Source: Streptomyces sp. NBS 14/10
GTDB lineage: Bacteria > Actinomycetota > Actinomycetes > Streptomycetales > Streptomycetaceae
Length of the DNA stretch: 64,000 nucleotides
Direction: 5' to 3'
Assembly: GCF_002224125.1 (NCBI RefSeq)
Contig: NZ_NCSM01000014.1
Coordinates: 605,091 to 669,090, forward strand
The notes under the pieces were generated by a model. The model did not search any database. It saw only the letters and a list, made by a program, of their open reading frames with translations, and was not told where the DNA came from. Position 1 is the stretch's first letter; each line of letters opens with the position of its first letter. The position numbers and the translations under genes were made by a program. Positions 35,267 through 44,041 of this stretch are shown here, piece after piece.

Positions 35267-36126
35267 CCACCACCAGCGCCCTCTACGACATCCCCGGCCC
35301 GCACGCCCGGGCCCGCCACCGCGCCTACGGCATCCTCGCCGCCGTCGTCCTGCTGCTCCTGCTGGGCTGGGTCGTCTACGCACTCATCGACACCGGCCAG
35401 TTCGCGGCCGAGAAGTGGCGGCCCTTCGAGTACAAGGGCATCCAGCTCCTGCTGCTGCGCGGCCTCGGCAACACGCTCAAGGCCTTCGCCCTCGCCGCGG
35501 TCCTCTCCCTCGCCCTCGGCGCGGTCCTCGCGGCCGGGCGGCTGTCCGACCACGGCCCGGTGCGCTGGGTCGCCACGCTCGTCGTGGAGTTCTTCCGCGC
35601 GATGCCCGTGCTGGTGATGATCTTCTTCATCTTCGTGGCGCTGAAGGTGCAGCCACTGCCCGCGCTCGTGGCCGGACTGACCCTCTACAACGGCTCGGTG
35701 CTCGCCGAGGTGTTCCGTGCGGGCGTCAATTCCGTCGAGCGCGGGCAGCGCGAGGCGGCGTACTCGCTCGGTCTGCGCAAAACGCAGGTCATGGCGTATG
35801 TGCTGGTGCCGCAGGGGGTACGGGCGATGCTGCCGGCCATCATCAGCCAGCTGGTGGTGGCCCTGAAGGACACCTCGCTCGGCTTTCTCATCACCTACGA
35901 GGAGTTTCTGCACGCCGGCAAGCTGATCGCCGGAAACCTCGACTACGGCCTCCCGTTCATCCCGGTCGTCATGGTCATCTCCCCGGTCTACATCGGGATG
36001 TGCATGCTGCTGTCGTGGTTCGCCAACTGGGTCGCCAAGCGGGAGCGGCGCAGCGTGAAGACCGAGGCGGTGCGGGTGGCCCCGGCCGAGCCCGCCACGA
36101 TGCTCCCGGGCGACACCAGGACGTGA
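35263..36126 (+). CDS. gluD: Glutamate-type ABC transporter permease
   Basis: 287 residues. An extra N-terminal helix (about 27-47) is followed by the HisM permease core with FFRAMPVLVMIFF and EAA loop REAAYSLGLRKTQVMAYVLVPQ near 170. It forms the channel with GluC. Last gene of the cluster; convergent with the CocE-type hydrolase 10 bp away. Confidence 0.93.
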   Translation: MTTTSALYDIPGPHARARHRAYGILAAVVLLLLLGWVVYALIDTGQFAAEKWRPFEYKGIQLLLLRGLGNTLKAFALAAVLSLALGAVLAAGRLSDHGPVRWVATLVVEFFRAMPVLVMIFFIFVALKVQPLPALVAGLTLYNGSVLAEVFRAGVNSVERGQREAAYSLGLRKTQVMAYVLVPQGVRAMLPAIISQLVVALKDTSLGFLITYEEFLHAGKLIAGNLDYGLPFIPVVMVISPVYIGMCMLLSWFANWVAKRERRSVKTEAVRVAPAEPATMLPGDTRT

Positions 36127-36136
36127 CGAGCGTGAG

Positions 36137-37702
36137 TCAGTCCCGCACCGGGACCGAGAGGTACGACGGGTCGGCCTTCGGCGAGGAGAAGGTGAGGTGC
36201 GCCCCGTCCGGGTTGTGCTCGATGTACAGCGGGTCGACGGTGTCGACGACCAGCGCGAGGCGGTGTCCGGCCGGGACGTCGTACGCCGTCGAGAACAGGT
36301 CGAGGTCGACGGCGAAGGGCGTGCCGGGTGTGCGGTCGTGGAAGGTGACGGGGGCGTTGGTGATGAGCTTGCCGACGCCGAGCGCGTCCACGTCGTAGAG
36401 GTAGGCCACGGCGGTGCCGCTGGACTTGTCGCTGGTGACGGTGGTGTGCAGGCGCACCGTGCCGCGGAGGCGCTGCGCCGTGCCGTAGCGGTCGGTCTGC
36501 CAGACGGCGGCCCGCTCGCGCGACAGCAGCGGGACCGAGACCAGCGGCGGGATCTTCAGGAACTGGTCGAGCGCGCCGGTCAGCAGCACCGTGCCCGCGT
36601 TGGCGCCGGAGTCGGAGTTCGCGGCGATCTGCCGGGTCTCGCCGAGGTCGACCCTGCGCTGCGCGGAGGGCACGGCCGACCAGCTGGGGTAGCCCTCGTA
36701 GCCGTCCGCCGTACGGGACTTGAGCTGGACCGGGCGCTCCTGGTCGATGCCGTTGCGCTCGCCCTTGACGTAGCGGTCGAGCCAGCGCCTGGCGTCGTTC
36801 CAGGTGTCGTTGGGCAGGCCGAGCAGCCCGGTGAGCTCGCCGGTGGCGTGGTCGCCAGGCCGGAACTCCAGGCGCTTGGGGCCGGTCAGCTTCTCGTAGA
36901 AGCCGGCGTAGGTGTTGGGCGGGAAGATGGAGTCGCCCCAGGCGTTGGCCAGCATGATCGCCGCGCCGTTGGCGTTGATCCGGTCGAGGTAGGTGGCGGC
37001 GGAGCGCTTCTTGCCCCACTCGACGATGTCCTGCTCCTTGGCGAGGTTGGAGCCGAGGAAGTCCTGGAAGATCTGGCGGAGTTCGGCGCTGGGGCGGCCC
37101 AGCAGCTCACCGGAGCCGCTGAGCAGGGCGGCGGCCTGGGCGTGCTGGGTACGGCCGCTGTAGATGGAGCCGACCAGATCCGCCCAGCCGCTCAGCGCGG
37201 CCACGGCCTTGATCCGCTTGTCGAAGCCGGAGGCGAGCAGGCTGATCCCGGCGCCGTACGAGACCCCGGCCATGCCGATCCGGTCGGGGTCGGCGGGGGT
37301 GTTGGCCAGCGCCCAGTCGATGACCTTGGAGGCGTCGGCGACATCGGGCGGTCCTGCGGTCTCGATCTCCCCGCCGGACTGCCAGAAGCCGCGGACGTTG
37401 TAGCTGAGCACGACATAGCCGGAGTCGGCCAGCTTCTGGGCCTGGGCCAGATATTCGGCCTGGGGCAGGGCCCAGCTCGTGGGCAGGACGACGAGCGGAA
37501 GGCGCTGCGCGTCGCCCGCGCCGCGCGGGGTGACGACGTTGGCGGCCAGGGTGACGCCGCCGTCGCCGGGGATGTCGACGAAGCGCACGGACGAGTCCAC
37601 GGCCTGGGCGGCGGGGGCGAGGCCGAGGGCGGCACCGGCCAGCAGCGTCGCGAGGACGGCGCTTGCCGTGGTGGTGCGCAGGTGGGTGCGGGCGTGGGTC
37701 AC
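36137..37702 (-). CDS. Secreted CocE/NonD-type alpha/beta hydrolase (S15 fold)
   Basis: 521 residues. A signal peptide (1-34, ending AQA-V) leads to an alpha/beta hydrolase: nucleophile Ser in GVSYGAG (near 150), Asp in NAWGDSIFPP and His in RPGDHATG. A C-terminal beta-sandwich of the X-Pro dipeptidyl-peptidase type (about 380-521) ends with GHRLALVVDTVD. It is an extracellular esterase or acylaminopeptidase-like enzyme. Inverted repeats lie upstream of its start. Confidence 0.88.
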   Translation of the reverse strand: MTHARTHLRTTTASAVLATLLAGAALGLAPAAQAVDSSVRFVDIPGDGGVTLAANVVTPRGAGDAQRLPLVVLPTSWALPQAEYLAQAQKLADSGYVVLSYNVRGFWQSGGEIETAGPPDVADASKVIDWALANTPADPDRIGMAGVSYGAGISLLASGFDKRIKAVAALSGWADLVGSIYSGRTQHAQAAALLSGSGELLGRPSAELRQIFQDFLGSNLAKEQDIVEWGKKRSAATYLDRINANGAAIMLANAWGDSIFPPNTYAGFYEKLTGPKRLEFRPGDHATGELTGLLGLPNDTWNDARRWLDRYVKGERNGIDQERPVQLKSRTADGYEGYPSWSAVPSAQRRVDLGETRQIAANSDSGANAGTVLLTGALDQFLKIPPLVSVPLLSRERAAVWQTDRYGTAQRLRGTVRLHTTVTSDKSSGTAVAYLYDVDALGVGKLITNAPVTFHDRTPGTPFAVDLDLFSTAYDVPAGHRLALVVDTVDPLYIEHNPDGAHLTFSSPKADPSYLSVPVRD

Positions 37703-37776
37703 TGGTGCTCCTGAGGGGGGAGTGGACCGGCGGAGGGGACCTGTCCGGCACCTGACAGGTCCTGATGACTACGTGA

Positions 37777-37834
37777 CTCAGCGGCTGAGCGACTAAGTGA
37801 CCCGACGGTAACCGCGGCGACTTACCCGTGGTAA
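37777..37834. promoter_or_regulatory. Two short dyads between the hydrolase and the histidine kinase gene
   Basis: CTCAGC-G-GCTGAG at 37777-37789 and TTACC-CGT-GGTAA at 37822-37834. The first is upstream of the secreted hydrolase gene and may be an operator. The second directly follows the kinase stop. Confidence 0.3.
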
Positions 37835-37846
37835 TAGCCGAGTAAG

Positions 37847-39337
37847 TTACGCCTGGGTAACGATGGTTGGGCCCGGCTCCGCCGCCCGCGCGTCCGGTGG
37901 CGTGTCCGGCAGCACGACCCGGAACACCGTCCGCCCCGGCCTGCTCGCCACCCCGACCGTCCCGCCGTGCGCGGCCACGACGGCCCGTACGATGGCCAGC
38001 CCCAGACCGGTGTTGCCCGCGGCCCGTGAGCGGCTGGGGTCCGCGCGCGCGAAGCGCTCGAACACCTCGGCCTGCAGCGCCTCGGGGATGCCAGGGCCGT
38101 TGTCCGCGACCGTCAGCTCCGTACGCCCGGCCGGCGCCCCCAGGCGGACCGCCACCTCGGTGCCCGGCGGGGTGTGCGTACGGGCGTTGGCGAGCAGATT
38201 GGCCACCACCTGCTGCAGCCGGTGCTCATCGCCCGTGACGGTCACCGGCTCCTCGGGCAGCTCCAGCGTCCAGCGGTGGTCAGGCCCCGCGGCACGCGCG
38301 TCGCCCGTGGCGTCCAGCACCAGCCGGGTCAGATCGACGGGCCCGCGGGCCAGCGGCCGGCCCGCGTCGAGCCGGGCGAGCAGCAGCAGATCGTCGACCA
38401 GCGTGCTCATCCGCTGCGACTCCGACTGGATCCGCTCCAGCGCGTGGCGTACCTCCACGGGCACCGGCCCGGGGTGGCGCAGCGCCAGCTCGGCGTGGCC
38501 GCGCACATTGGCCACCGGCGTCCGCAGCTCATGGCTGGCGTCCGCGGCGAACTGCCGCAGCCGCTCCTCGCCGGCGTGGCGGCGGGCCAGTGCGTCGCCG
38601 ACATGCCCGAGCATCCGGTTCAGCGCTGCGCCCACCTGGCCGACCTCGGTACGCGGATCGGTGTCCGGCACCGGCGCCGGCATCGCCACCTCCCCACTGG
38701 CCAGCGGCAGCCGCGCCACCCCGGCCGCGGTGGCGGTCACCCGCCGCAGCGGGCGCAGCGACAGCCGCACCCACAGCGCCCCCGCCACCCCCGTCACGGC
38801 GAGCGCGGACCCGAAGACCACGGCCTCCACCAGCTCCACCCGGTGCACCGTCTCCGCCACCGGGCGCAGCGGCAGGCCGGTGATCAGGACATCGCCGTCG
38901 TCACCGGCCACGGCGAGCACCCGGTACGCGCCGATCGCCGACAACCGGACGTCGTGTCCGCGGCCGTCGACCGGCAGGTGTGCGAGGGCCCGCTGGTCGG
39001 CGCCGGTGAGCGGTACGCGGGCGTCCGTGTTGTCATGCACCACCGCCGCCTGCGTCGCCTCGCCGCCCTTCAGCCGGGCGCCGAACGTGTACGCGGACTG
39101 CCCGCGCGTATCGGGCCGGTTGTCCGCGTCCGGGCGCTCGCCGTGTTCCAGGCTCGCCGGGAAGCGGCCGCCCGCCGCGGTCAGCTGCTGGTCCAGGCGG
39201 CGTACGAGAAAGCCCTCCAGCGCCAGGACCGTGGTCAGCCCGACCGCCAGCGACGCGGCCGCGAGCAGCACCACGAGCCCGGCGGTCAGCCGGGCGCGCA
39301 GCGTCCGGGGGAGTACGGCCTGCAGCGCGCGCCTCAT
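37847..39337 (-). CDS. Sensor histidine kinase
   Basis: 496 residues. Membrane helices at about 16-40 and 168-192 enclose an extracellular sensor of about 125 residues without a recognised domain. A HAMP region follows (about 195-250). HisKA carries phospho-acceptor His269 in ADASHELRTP. HATPase_c has an N-box LLANARTHTP, VADNGPGIPEALQAEVFERF and the G2 box NTGLGLAIVRA. It partners the response regulator upstream, overlapping by ATGA. A longer upstream frame is ruled out by that overlap. Confidence 0.95.
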   Translation of the reverse strand: MRRALQAVLPRTLRARLTAGLVVLLAAASLAVGLTTVLALEGFLVRRLDQQLTAAGGRFPASLEHGERPDADNRPDTRGQSAYTFGARLKGGEATQAAVVHDNTDARVPLTGADQRALAHLPVDGRGHDVRLSAIGAYRVLAVAGDDGDVLITGLPLRPVAETVHRVELVEAVVFGSALAVTGVAGALWVRLSLRPLRRVTATAAGVARLPLASGEVAMPAPVPDTDPRTEVGQVGAALNRMLGHVGDALARRHAGEERLRQFAADASHELRTPVANVRGHAELALRHPGPVPVEVRHALERIQSESQRMSTLVDDLLLLARLDAGRPLARGPVDLTRLVLDATGDARAAGPDHRWTLELPEEPVTVTGDEHRLQQVVANLLANARTHTPPGTEVAVRLGAPAGRTELTVADNGPGIPEALQAEVFERFARADPSRSRAAGNTGLGLAIVRAVVAAHGGTVGVASRPGRTVFRVVLPDTPPDARAAEPGPTIVTQA

Positions 39338-40086
39338 GGCGTATCCGGCTGGTTCGGCTTGAGCACGTACCCGACTCCGCGCACCGTGTGGATCAGCGGG
39401 GTCCGGCCCGCGTCGATCTTCTTGCGCAGATAGCTGATGTACAGCTCGACGACATGGGCCCGGCCGCCGAAGTCGTACGACCACACCCGGTCCAGGATCT
39501 GCGCCTTCGACAGCACCCGGCGCGGATTGCGCATCAGGAACCGCAGCAGCTCGAACTCGGTACGCGACAGCTCGATCACCACCCCGCCCCGGGCGACCTC
39601 CCGCGCCCTCTCGTCCATCACCAGATCGCCCACCACCAGCCGGTCATCCTGCTGGAGGTCCGACCCGCGCGCCATCCCGGCCCTGCGCAGCAGCCCGCGC
39701 AGCCTGGCCAGGACCTCCTCCAGGCTGAACGGCTTGGTCACATAGTCGTCGCCGCCCGCGGTGATCCCCGCGATCCGGTCCTCCACGGCGTCCCGCGCGG
39801 TGAGAAAGAGCACACAGACGCCCTCCAGCTCGGCGCGCAGCCCGCGCAGCACGGTCAGCCCGTCGGAGTCCGGCAGCATCCAGTCCAGCACGACCGCGTC
39901 CGGACGGAACGCGCGCGCCGCGGCCAGCGCGGACGCCCCGTCCGCCGCGGTGCGGACCTCCCAGCCCTCGTAGCGCAGGGCCCCCGACAGCACCTCGGTC
40001 AGGTCGGGCTCGTCGTCGACGACGAGGACGCGTACGGGGGCGCCGTCGGGGCGCAGCAGGAAAGGGCCGGTGATCTGGTTCTCCAT
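39334..40086 (-). CDS. OmpR/PhoB-family response regulator
   Basis: 250 residues. The receiver domain has acidic pocket VVDDEPD, phosphorylation site Asp68 in AVVLDWMLP and Lys in YVTKPF. The C-terminal winged helix ends RGVGYVLKP. It is transcribed before its kinase. The 183-bp region shared with the divergent ferric reductase operon contains direct CTCTGAG/CCTCTG-like repeats, plausible sites for an OmpR-type dimer, so the system may control that operon. Confidence 0.95.
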   Translation of the reverse strand: MENQITGPFLLRPDGAPVRVLVVDDEPDLTEVLSGALRYEGWEVRTAADGASALAAARAFRPDAVVLDWMLPDSDGLTVLRGLRAELEGVCVLFLTARDAVEDRIAGITAGGDDYVTKPFSLEEVLARLRGLLRRAGMARGSDLQQDDRLVVGDLVMDERAREVARGGVVIELSRTEFELLRFLMRNPRRVLSKAQILDRVWSYDFGGRAHVVELYISYLRKKIDAGRTPLIHTVRGVGYVLKPNQPDTP

Positions 40087-40269
40087 GACACATCCAGCAT
40101 CCCCCGGGCGCGCGACGAGACGGACCCCCGGGCCCTGTGAGCTTGCTCTGAGTTTCCTCTGCATCCGCCCCCTGGCCCCCTCTCCAAAGCTCTTTCAGAG
40201 GGTCCTCAGAAGTTCGCCTGTGAGGCTGACGGCCCGATCAACCCCTGTTCGCCGCGAAAGGACGACTTT

Positions 40270-41646
40270 GTGGCCACGACCCTTCACGACCGCCGCGCCG
40301 ACGCGCCGCGCGCCCGGCCGCGCACCCCGGGGCCGCCCGACCTCGTCCCCGTCCTCACCCAGCTGGCGATCTGGGCGGGCGCCGCCGCCGTACTGGCCCT
40401 GTGGTGGCGCGACACCACCTCCGTGGTCGGCGCGGCCGGCTGGCTGACCGGCGCCGGGCGCATCACCGGGCTGCTCGCCGGATACGCGTGTGCCGTCCTG
40501 CTGCTGCTCATGGCCCGGGTGCCGGTGCTGGACCGAACCATCGGCAGCGACCGGCTGGCGCGCTGGCATGCGATGGGCGGGCGGTACGTCGTCTCCCTCG
40601 CCCTCGCGCACACCCTGCTGATCATCTGGGGCTACGCGCTGACCTCGCACACCGGCGTCGTGGACCAGACCACGACCCTCGTCTTCCACTACCCCGACCT
40701 CCTCAAGGGCACCATCGGCTTTCTGCTCTTCCTGGCCACCGGTGTCCTGTCCGCGCGCGCCGCCCGCCGCCGGGTCTCCTACGAGATCTGGCATCTGCTG
40801 CACCTCGTCACCTACCTGGCGATCTTCCTGGCCTTCTTCCACCAGCTGTCCAACGGCGCCGACTTCGTCGGCAACCGCACCGCCCAGCTCGCCTGGTACG
40901 CCCTGTACGGCGGGGTCGCGGCGCTGCTGCTGTGGTTCCGGTTCGCCGTCCCAGTACGGCGGGCGCTGCGCCACCGGCTGTGGGTCTCGGAGGTCCGGCC
41001 GGAGGCGCCCGGCGTCGTCTCGGTGTATCTGACCGGCGACCGTCTTGACGAGCTGCGCGTCGAGCCCGGCCAGTTCTTCCGCTGGCGTTTCCTCACGCCG
41101 GGCCTGTGGTGGGCCGCCAACCCGTACTCCCTCTCGGCCGCCGCCCACCCCTCCTTCCTGCGGATCACCGTGAAGGCGGCGGGCGGCCACAGCGCGGCGC
41201 TGGCCCGGCTCGCGCCCGGCACCCGGGTCCTGGCCGAGGGCCCGTACGGGGCCTTCACCGCCCGCCGCCGACGCGCGCCGAAGGTGCTGCTGCTCGGCGG
41301 CGGGGTGGGCATCACCCCACTGCGGGCGCTGTTCGAGACCATCCCCGGCGAGGCCGGCGAGGTGACCTTGATCTACCGCGCCCGGCGGCCGGAGGACCTG
41401 GCGCTGCGGACCGAACTCGACCAGCTCGCCGCCCGGCGCGGCGCCATCGTCCACTACGTCGTCGACGAGCCGGTCGAGTACTCGTCCCCGCTCACCGCGC
41501 GCGAGCTGCGCCGGCTCGTCCCGGACCTGGCCGAGCGCGATGTGTACCTGTGCGGTCCGCCAGGGATGGCGGAGGCGGCCCAGCGGGCGCTGCGCGGCGC
41601 GGGGGTGCCGCGCCGCCGTATCCACCACGAGTCGTTCGCCTTCTGA
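40270..41646 (+). CDS. Ferric-reductase-like transmembrane oxidoreductase with FAD/NAD(P) domain
   Basis: 458 residues. About six membrane helices (residues 27-240) carry paired histidines of the ferric-reductase haem core (RWHAMGGR, LALAHTLLI, WHLLHLVTY, AFFHQL). The cytoplasmic reductase module has the FAD motif PGQFFRWRF with NPYSLSAAAH, and the nucleotide motif LLLGGGVGITPLRAL with YLCGPPGM. It would move electrons from NAD(P)H across the membrane. GTG 40270 follows AAAGGACGA. The FMN-binding and ApbE genes downstream supply the extracellular flavin acceptor. Confidence 0.93.
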   Translation: MATTLHDRRADAPRARPRTPGPPDLVPVLTQLAIWAGAAAVLALWWRDTTSVVGAAGWLTGAGRITGLLAGYACAVLLLLMARVPVLDRTIGSDRLARWHAMGGRYVVSLALAHTLLIIWGYALTSHTGVVDQTTTLVFHYPDLLKGTIGFLLFLATGVLSARAARRRVSYEIWHLLHLVTYLAIFLAFFHQLSNGADFVGNRTAQLAWYALYGGVAALLLWFRFAVPVRRALRHRLWVSEVRPEAPGVVSVYLTGDRLDELRVEPGQFFRWRFLTPGLWWAANPYSLSAAAHPSFLRITVKAAGGHSAALARLAPGTRVLAEGPYGAFTARRRRAPKVLLLGGGVGITPLRALFETIPGEAGEVTLIYRARRPEDLALRTELDQLAARRGAIVHYVVDEPVEYSSPLTARELRRLVPDLAERDVYLCGPPGMAEAAQRALRGAGVPRRRIHHESFAF

Positions 41647-41687
41647 TCCCGAGTCTGTGACCCCGAGCCCGTAAAGGAGCCCTGACT

Positions 41688-42155
41688 GTGCGCAAGGCCG
41701 CCCTCACCACCGTCTCTACCGTCGCGGGCGTGGTCCTGCTGCTGTCGCTCAAACCGCACGTCAACGCCACGACCGCGGTGGCGGCCCAGCCGCCGTCCCC
41801 GTCCCAGTCGTCGAGTGGTGCGTCGTCAAGCGGCGCGGCGCCGTCGCCGTCCACCTCGCACAGCGCCTCGGCCGGCCCGACCGGCACCTACACCGGCGAC
41901 ACGATCAACACCCGCTACGGCCCCGTGCAGCTCGCCGTCACCCTCTCCAAGGGGAAGATCACCGCCGTCAAGGCGCTGCAGACCCCGTCCGGCGACGGCC
42001 GCTCCCAGCAGATCGCCTCATACGCCGTACCGCAGCTCACCAACGAGACGCTCAGCGCTCAGAACGCGCAGATCGACGCGGTCTCCGGCGCCACCTACAC
42101 CAGCGACGGCTACGTCCAGTCCCTGCAGAGCGCCCTGGACAAGGCCGGTGTCTGA
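41688..42155 (+). CDS. Extracytosolic FMN-binding domain protein (flavinylation substrate)
   Basis: 155 residues. An N-terminal membrane anchor or signal (about 4-22), a Ser/Pro linker (about 33-65) and an FMN_bind domain (about 66-155) are seen. The flavinylation motif DAVSGATYTS is present, with Thr138 as the expected FMN-ester site. ApbE is the next gene and overlaps by 8 bp. It should accept electrons from the ferric-reductase-like protein at the outer face. Confidence 0.92.
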   Translation: MRKAALTTVSTVAGVVLLLSLKPHVNATTAVAAQPPSPSQSSSGASSSGAAPSPSTSHSASAGPTGTYTGDTINTRYGPVQLAVTLSKGKITAVKALQTPSGDGRSQQIASYAVPQLTNETLSAQNAQIDAVSGATYTSDGYVQSLQSALDKAGV

Positions 42156-42918
42156 GCCGCGGCGCGGTGTGCGTCACGTCGAGCACGCCATGGGCACTGT
42201 CTTCTCCTTCGACATCCGCGACCCGGCCACGCCCGCCATCGGCCGGGCCCTGGAGGAGGCCGTGGCCTGGCTGCACCACGTGGACGAGGTGTTCTCCACG
42301 TACCGCCCGGACAGCGCCATCAGCCGGCTCGGCCGGGGCGAGCTCTCCGTGGAGCGGTGCGGGCCCGAGGTGGCCGAGGTGCTGGGCCTGTGCGAGGCGG
42401 CGGCGCGCGCCACCGACGGCTGGTTCAGCCATACGGCCGGGGGCCGGCTCGACCCGTCCGGGATGGTCAAGGGCTGGGCGGTGGAGCGGGCCTCCCGGAT
42501 CCTGTACGGGGCAGGGGCGCACAACACCTGTGTGAACGGCGGCGGGGACATTCAGCTGCGGGGCGAGGCGGCCCCGGGCGTCCCCTGGCGGGTCGGCATC
42601 GCGCACCCCCTGCGCCCCGGGGCGCTGTGTGCCGTCGTCACCGGCGGGGGAGGTGGTTTGGCCGTCGCCACCTCAGGCACGGCCGAACGCGGCCCGCACG
42701 TACTGGATCCGCGCACCGGTGAACCGGCCACCGCCCTGGCCTCCCTCACCCTGACCGGCCCCGGCCTGACCTGGACCGACGCCCTGGCCACGGCCGCCTT
42801 CGCGATGGGCCCGGCCGCCCGCGCCTGGACCGAGGCCCTGGACTCCCATCAGGCCCTAGGGGTCACTGCGGAAGGCGCGCTCTGGCAGACCCCGGGTTTG
42901 TCAACTACTCGTCGATAA
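42148..42918 (+). CDS. apbE: FAD:protein FMN transferase (ApbE family)
   Basis: 256 residues, somewhat shorter than the 300-350 usual for the family. Motifs: AMGTVFSFD (about 15), GMVKGWAVERAS, VNGGGDIQL (the FAD/Mg site), SGTAERGPHVLDP and TWTDALATAAFAMG. No signal peptide is evident, which is odd because the target is extracytosolic; the short N-terminus may be a start misplacement or the enzyme may act before export. It attaches FMN to Thr of the FMN-binding protein. GTG 42148 lies within the preceding gene. Confidence 0.9.
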   Translation: MSEPRRGVRHVEHAMGTVFSFDIRDPATPAIGRALEEAVAWLHHVDEVFSTYRPDSAISRLGRGELSVERCGPEVAEVLGLCEAAARATDGWFSHTAGGRLDPSGMVKGWAVERASRILYGAGAHNTCVNGGGDIQLRGEAAPGVPWRVGIAHPLRPGALCAVVTGGGGGLAVATSGTAERGPHVLDPRTGEPATALASLTLTGPGLTWTDALATAAFAMGPAARAWTEALDSHQALGVTAEGALWQTPGLSTTRR

Positions 42919-43096
42919 ATCGACGAGCTTGCACAACGGACGTCACTGGCTGTGACGCATCGCTTGCGTCCAGCTCCACCGGAGCGGAGCAGGGGCGATT
43001 GACTGCGCCCCGCACCTACGCGGTCGAACGTCCCGTGTGAAACCGGGTCCACCGGCAAAGCCGGATCTGTGCCTTCGAGGACTCCCGCGTGGGAGT
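42909..43096 (+). ncRNA. Candidate structured RNA or mobile-element end downstream of apbE
   Basis: A run of six compact hairpins: TCGTCGAT/ATCGACGA overlapping the apbE stop (42909-42926), GTCAC/GTGAC (42942-42956), GCTCC/GGAGC (42973-42985), GGGGC/GCCCC (42992-43011), CCGGC/GCCGG (43052-43064) and ACTCCC/GGGAGT (43081-43096). No ORF is supported. The first hairpin could simply terminate the operon. The density of stems resembles IS200/IS605-type right ends and their guide RNAs, but no TnpB coding sequence is present. Strand is unproven. Confidence 0.35.
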
Positions 43097-43167
43097 GGCC
43101 ATTTACCGTAATCTGCGTAGCGTTGGCCACCTCCGCAGGCGGAACTACGCTCCGCGCATCACGGGGC

Positions 43168-43911
43168 TCAGTCCGACTTGTGGGCGGCGCGCGAGCGGCC
43201 CGGCGTCGAGGTCGCCGCCTTGGTGACGTCCGCGACGACCTCGACGACGTCCGGGCCGTACGACTGGGAGTTCACGACCTTCAGCAGCAGGCAGAAGGTG
43301 CCTTGCGCGCCGTACTTGCGGGCAAACCGGGTGCGGTTGCGTACGAGGTGGCGGATCGCGGCGCGGTGGGTGACCGGGCGCTGGCCCGCGGCCAGGAACA
43401 CGGGACGGCCGGTCTCACCCGCCGTGAGCCGGGCCAGCAGCACATACTCCACGGAGCCAGGCTCCGCGCGGTACTCGGTCCCGCCTATCGTGAACGAGCC
43501 GCGCTCCTGCGTCTCGTCGCCCTGGTGGACCGCGACCCCCGGCAGCAGATTGCCCATGTGGGCGGCGAGCCGGCGGTGCGCGGTCGGGTCGCCGACGCAG
43601 AACTCGGTGCGCGCCCCGAAGCCCTGGAGCCCGGTGTCATGCGGGGCGACCTCGGCGTGTGCGCCGCAGTTCTCCACGACGGCGGCGATCCCGAAGAGCG
43701 CGAGCGCGTCATGGCGCGGGATGCTCCAATGTGAGGAGGTGCTGTCCCGGTGTGTGACCAGCACGCACTCCGAGCCGTCCGGCAGCCCGAAGAACAACTG
43801 CTCGCGGGCGCGCCCGCGGCGCGCGAAGGCTGAGTGCACGGCCCAGCCGAGGGCCAGGCCCACGATCAGGGCCGCGCCGGAAGCGATGAGGTCCTGCACG
43901 GTGTCAGTCAT
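43168..43911 (-). CDS. Membrane-anchored protein of unknown function
   Basis: 247 residues. A single N-terminal membrane helix (about 8-30, LIASGAALIVGLALGWAVHSAF) is followed by a soluble domain with FFGLPDGSECVLVTHRDS, HWSIPRHDALALFGIA and RGSFTIGGTEYRAEPGSVEYVLLARL. No recognised family. It is convergent with the apbE operon and divergent from gamma-glutamyltransferase. It reads as a normal coding frame with Streptomyces codon usage. Confidence 0.8.
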   Translation of the reverse strand: MTDTVQDLIASGAALIVGLALGWAVHSAFARRGRAREQLFFGLPDGSECVLVTHRDSTSSHWSIPRHDALALFGIAAVVENCGAHAEVAPHDTGLQGFGARTEFCVGDPTAHRRLAAHMGNLLPGVAVHQGDETQERGSFTIGGTEYRAEPGSVEYVLLARLTAGETGRPVFLAAGQRPVTHRAAIRHLVRNRTRFARKYGAQGTFCLLLKVVNSQSYGPDVVEVVADVTKAATSTPGRSRAAHKSD

Positions 43912-44041
43912 GGCCGCGCATCGTAGCCGCGATGTGGGTGTTTGTTCGAGCCGCTGGGGGCTTCGCCTTCTGTGCGCCCCCTGTCGTCTCCGGGACGGTC
44001 ACCGGTAGGCTCCGGCCCCTGCCGCTCGCTTGGAGGCCCGG

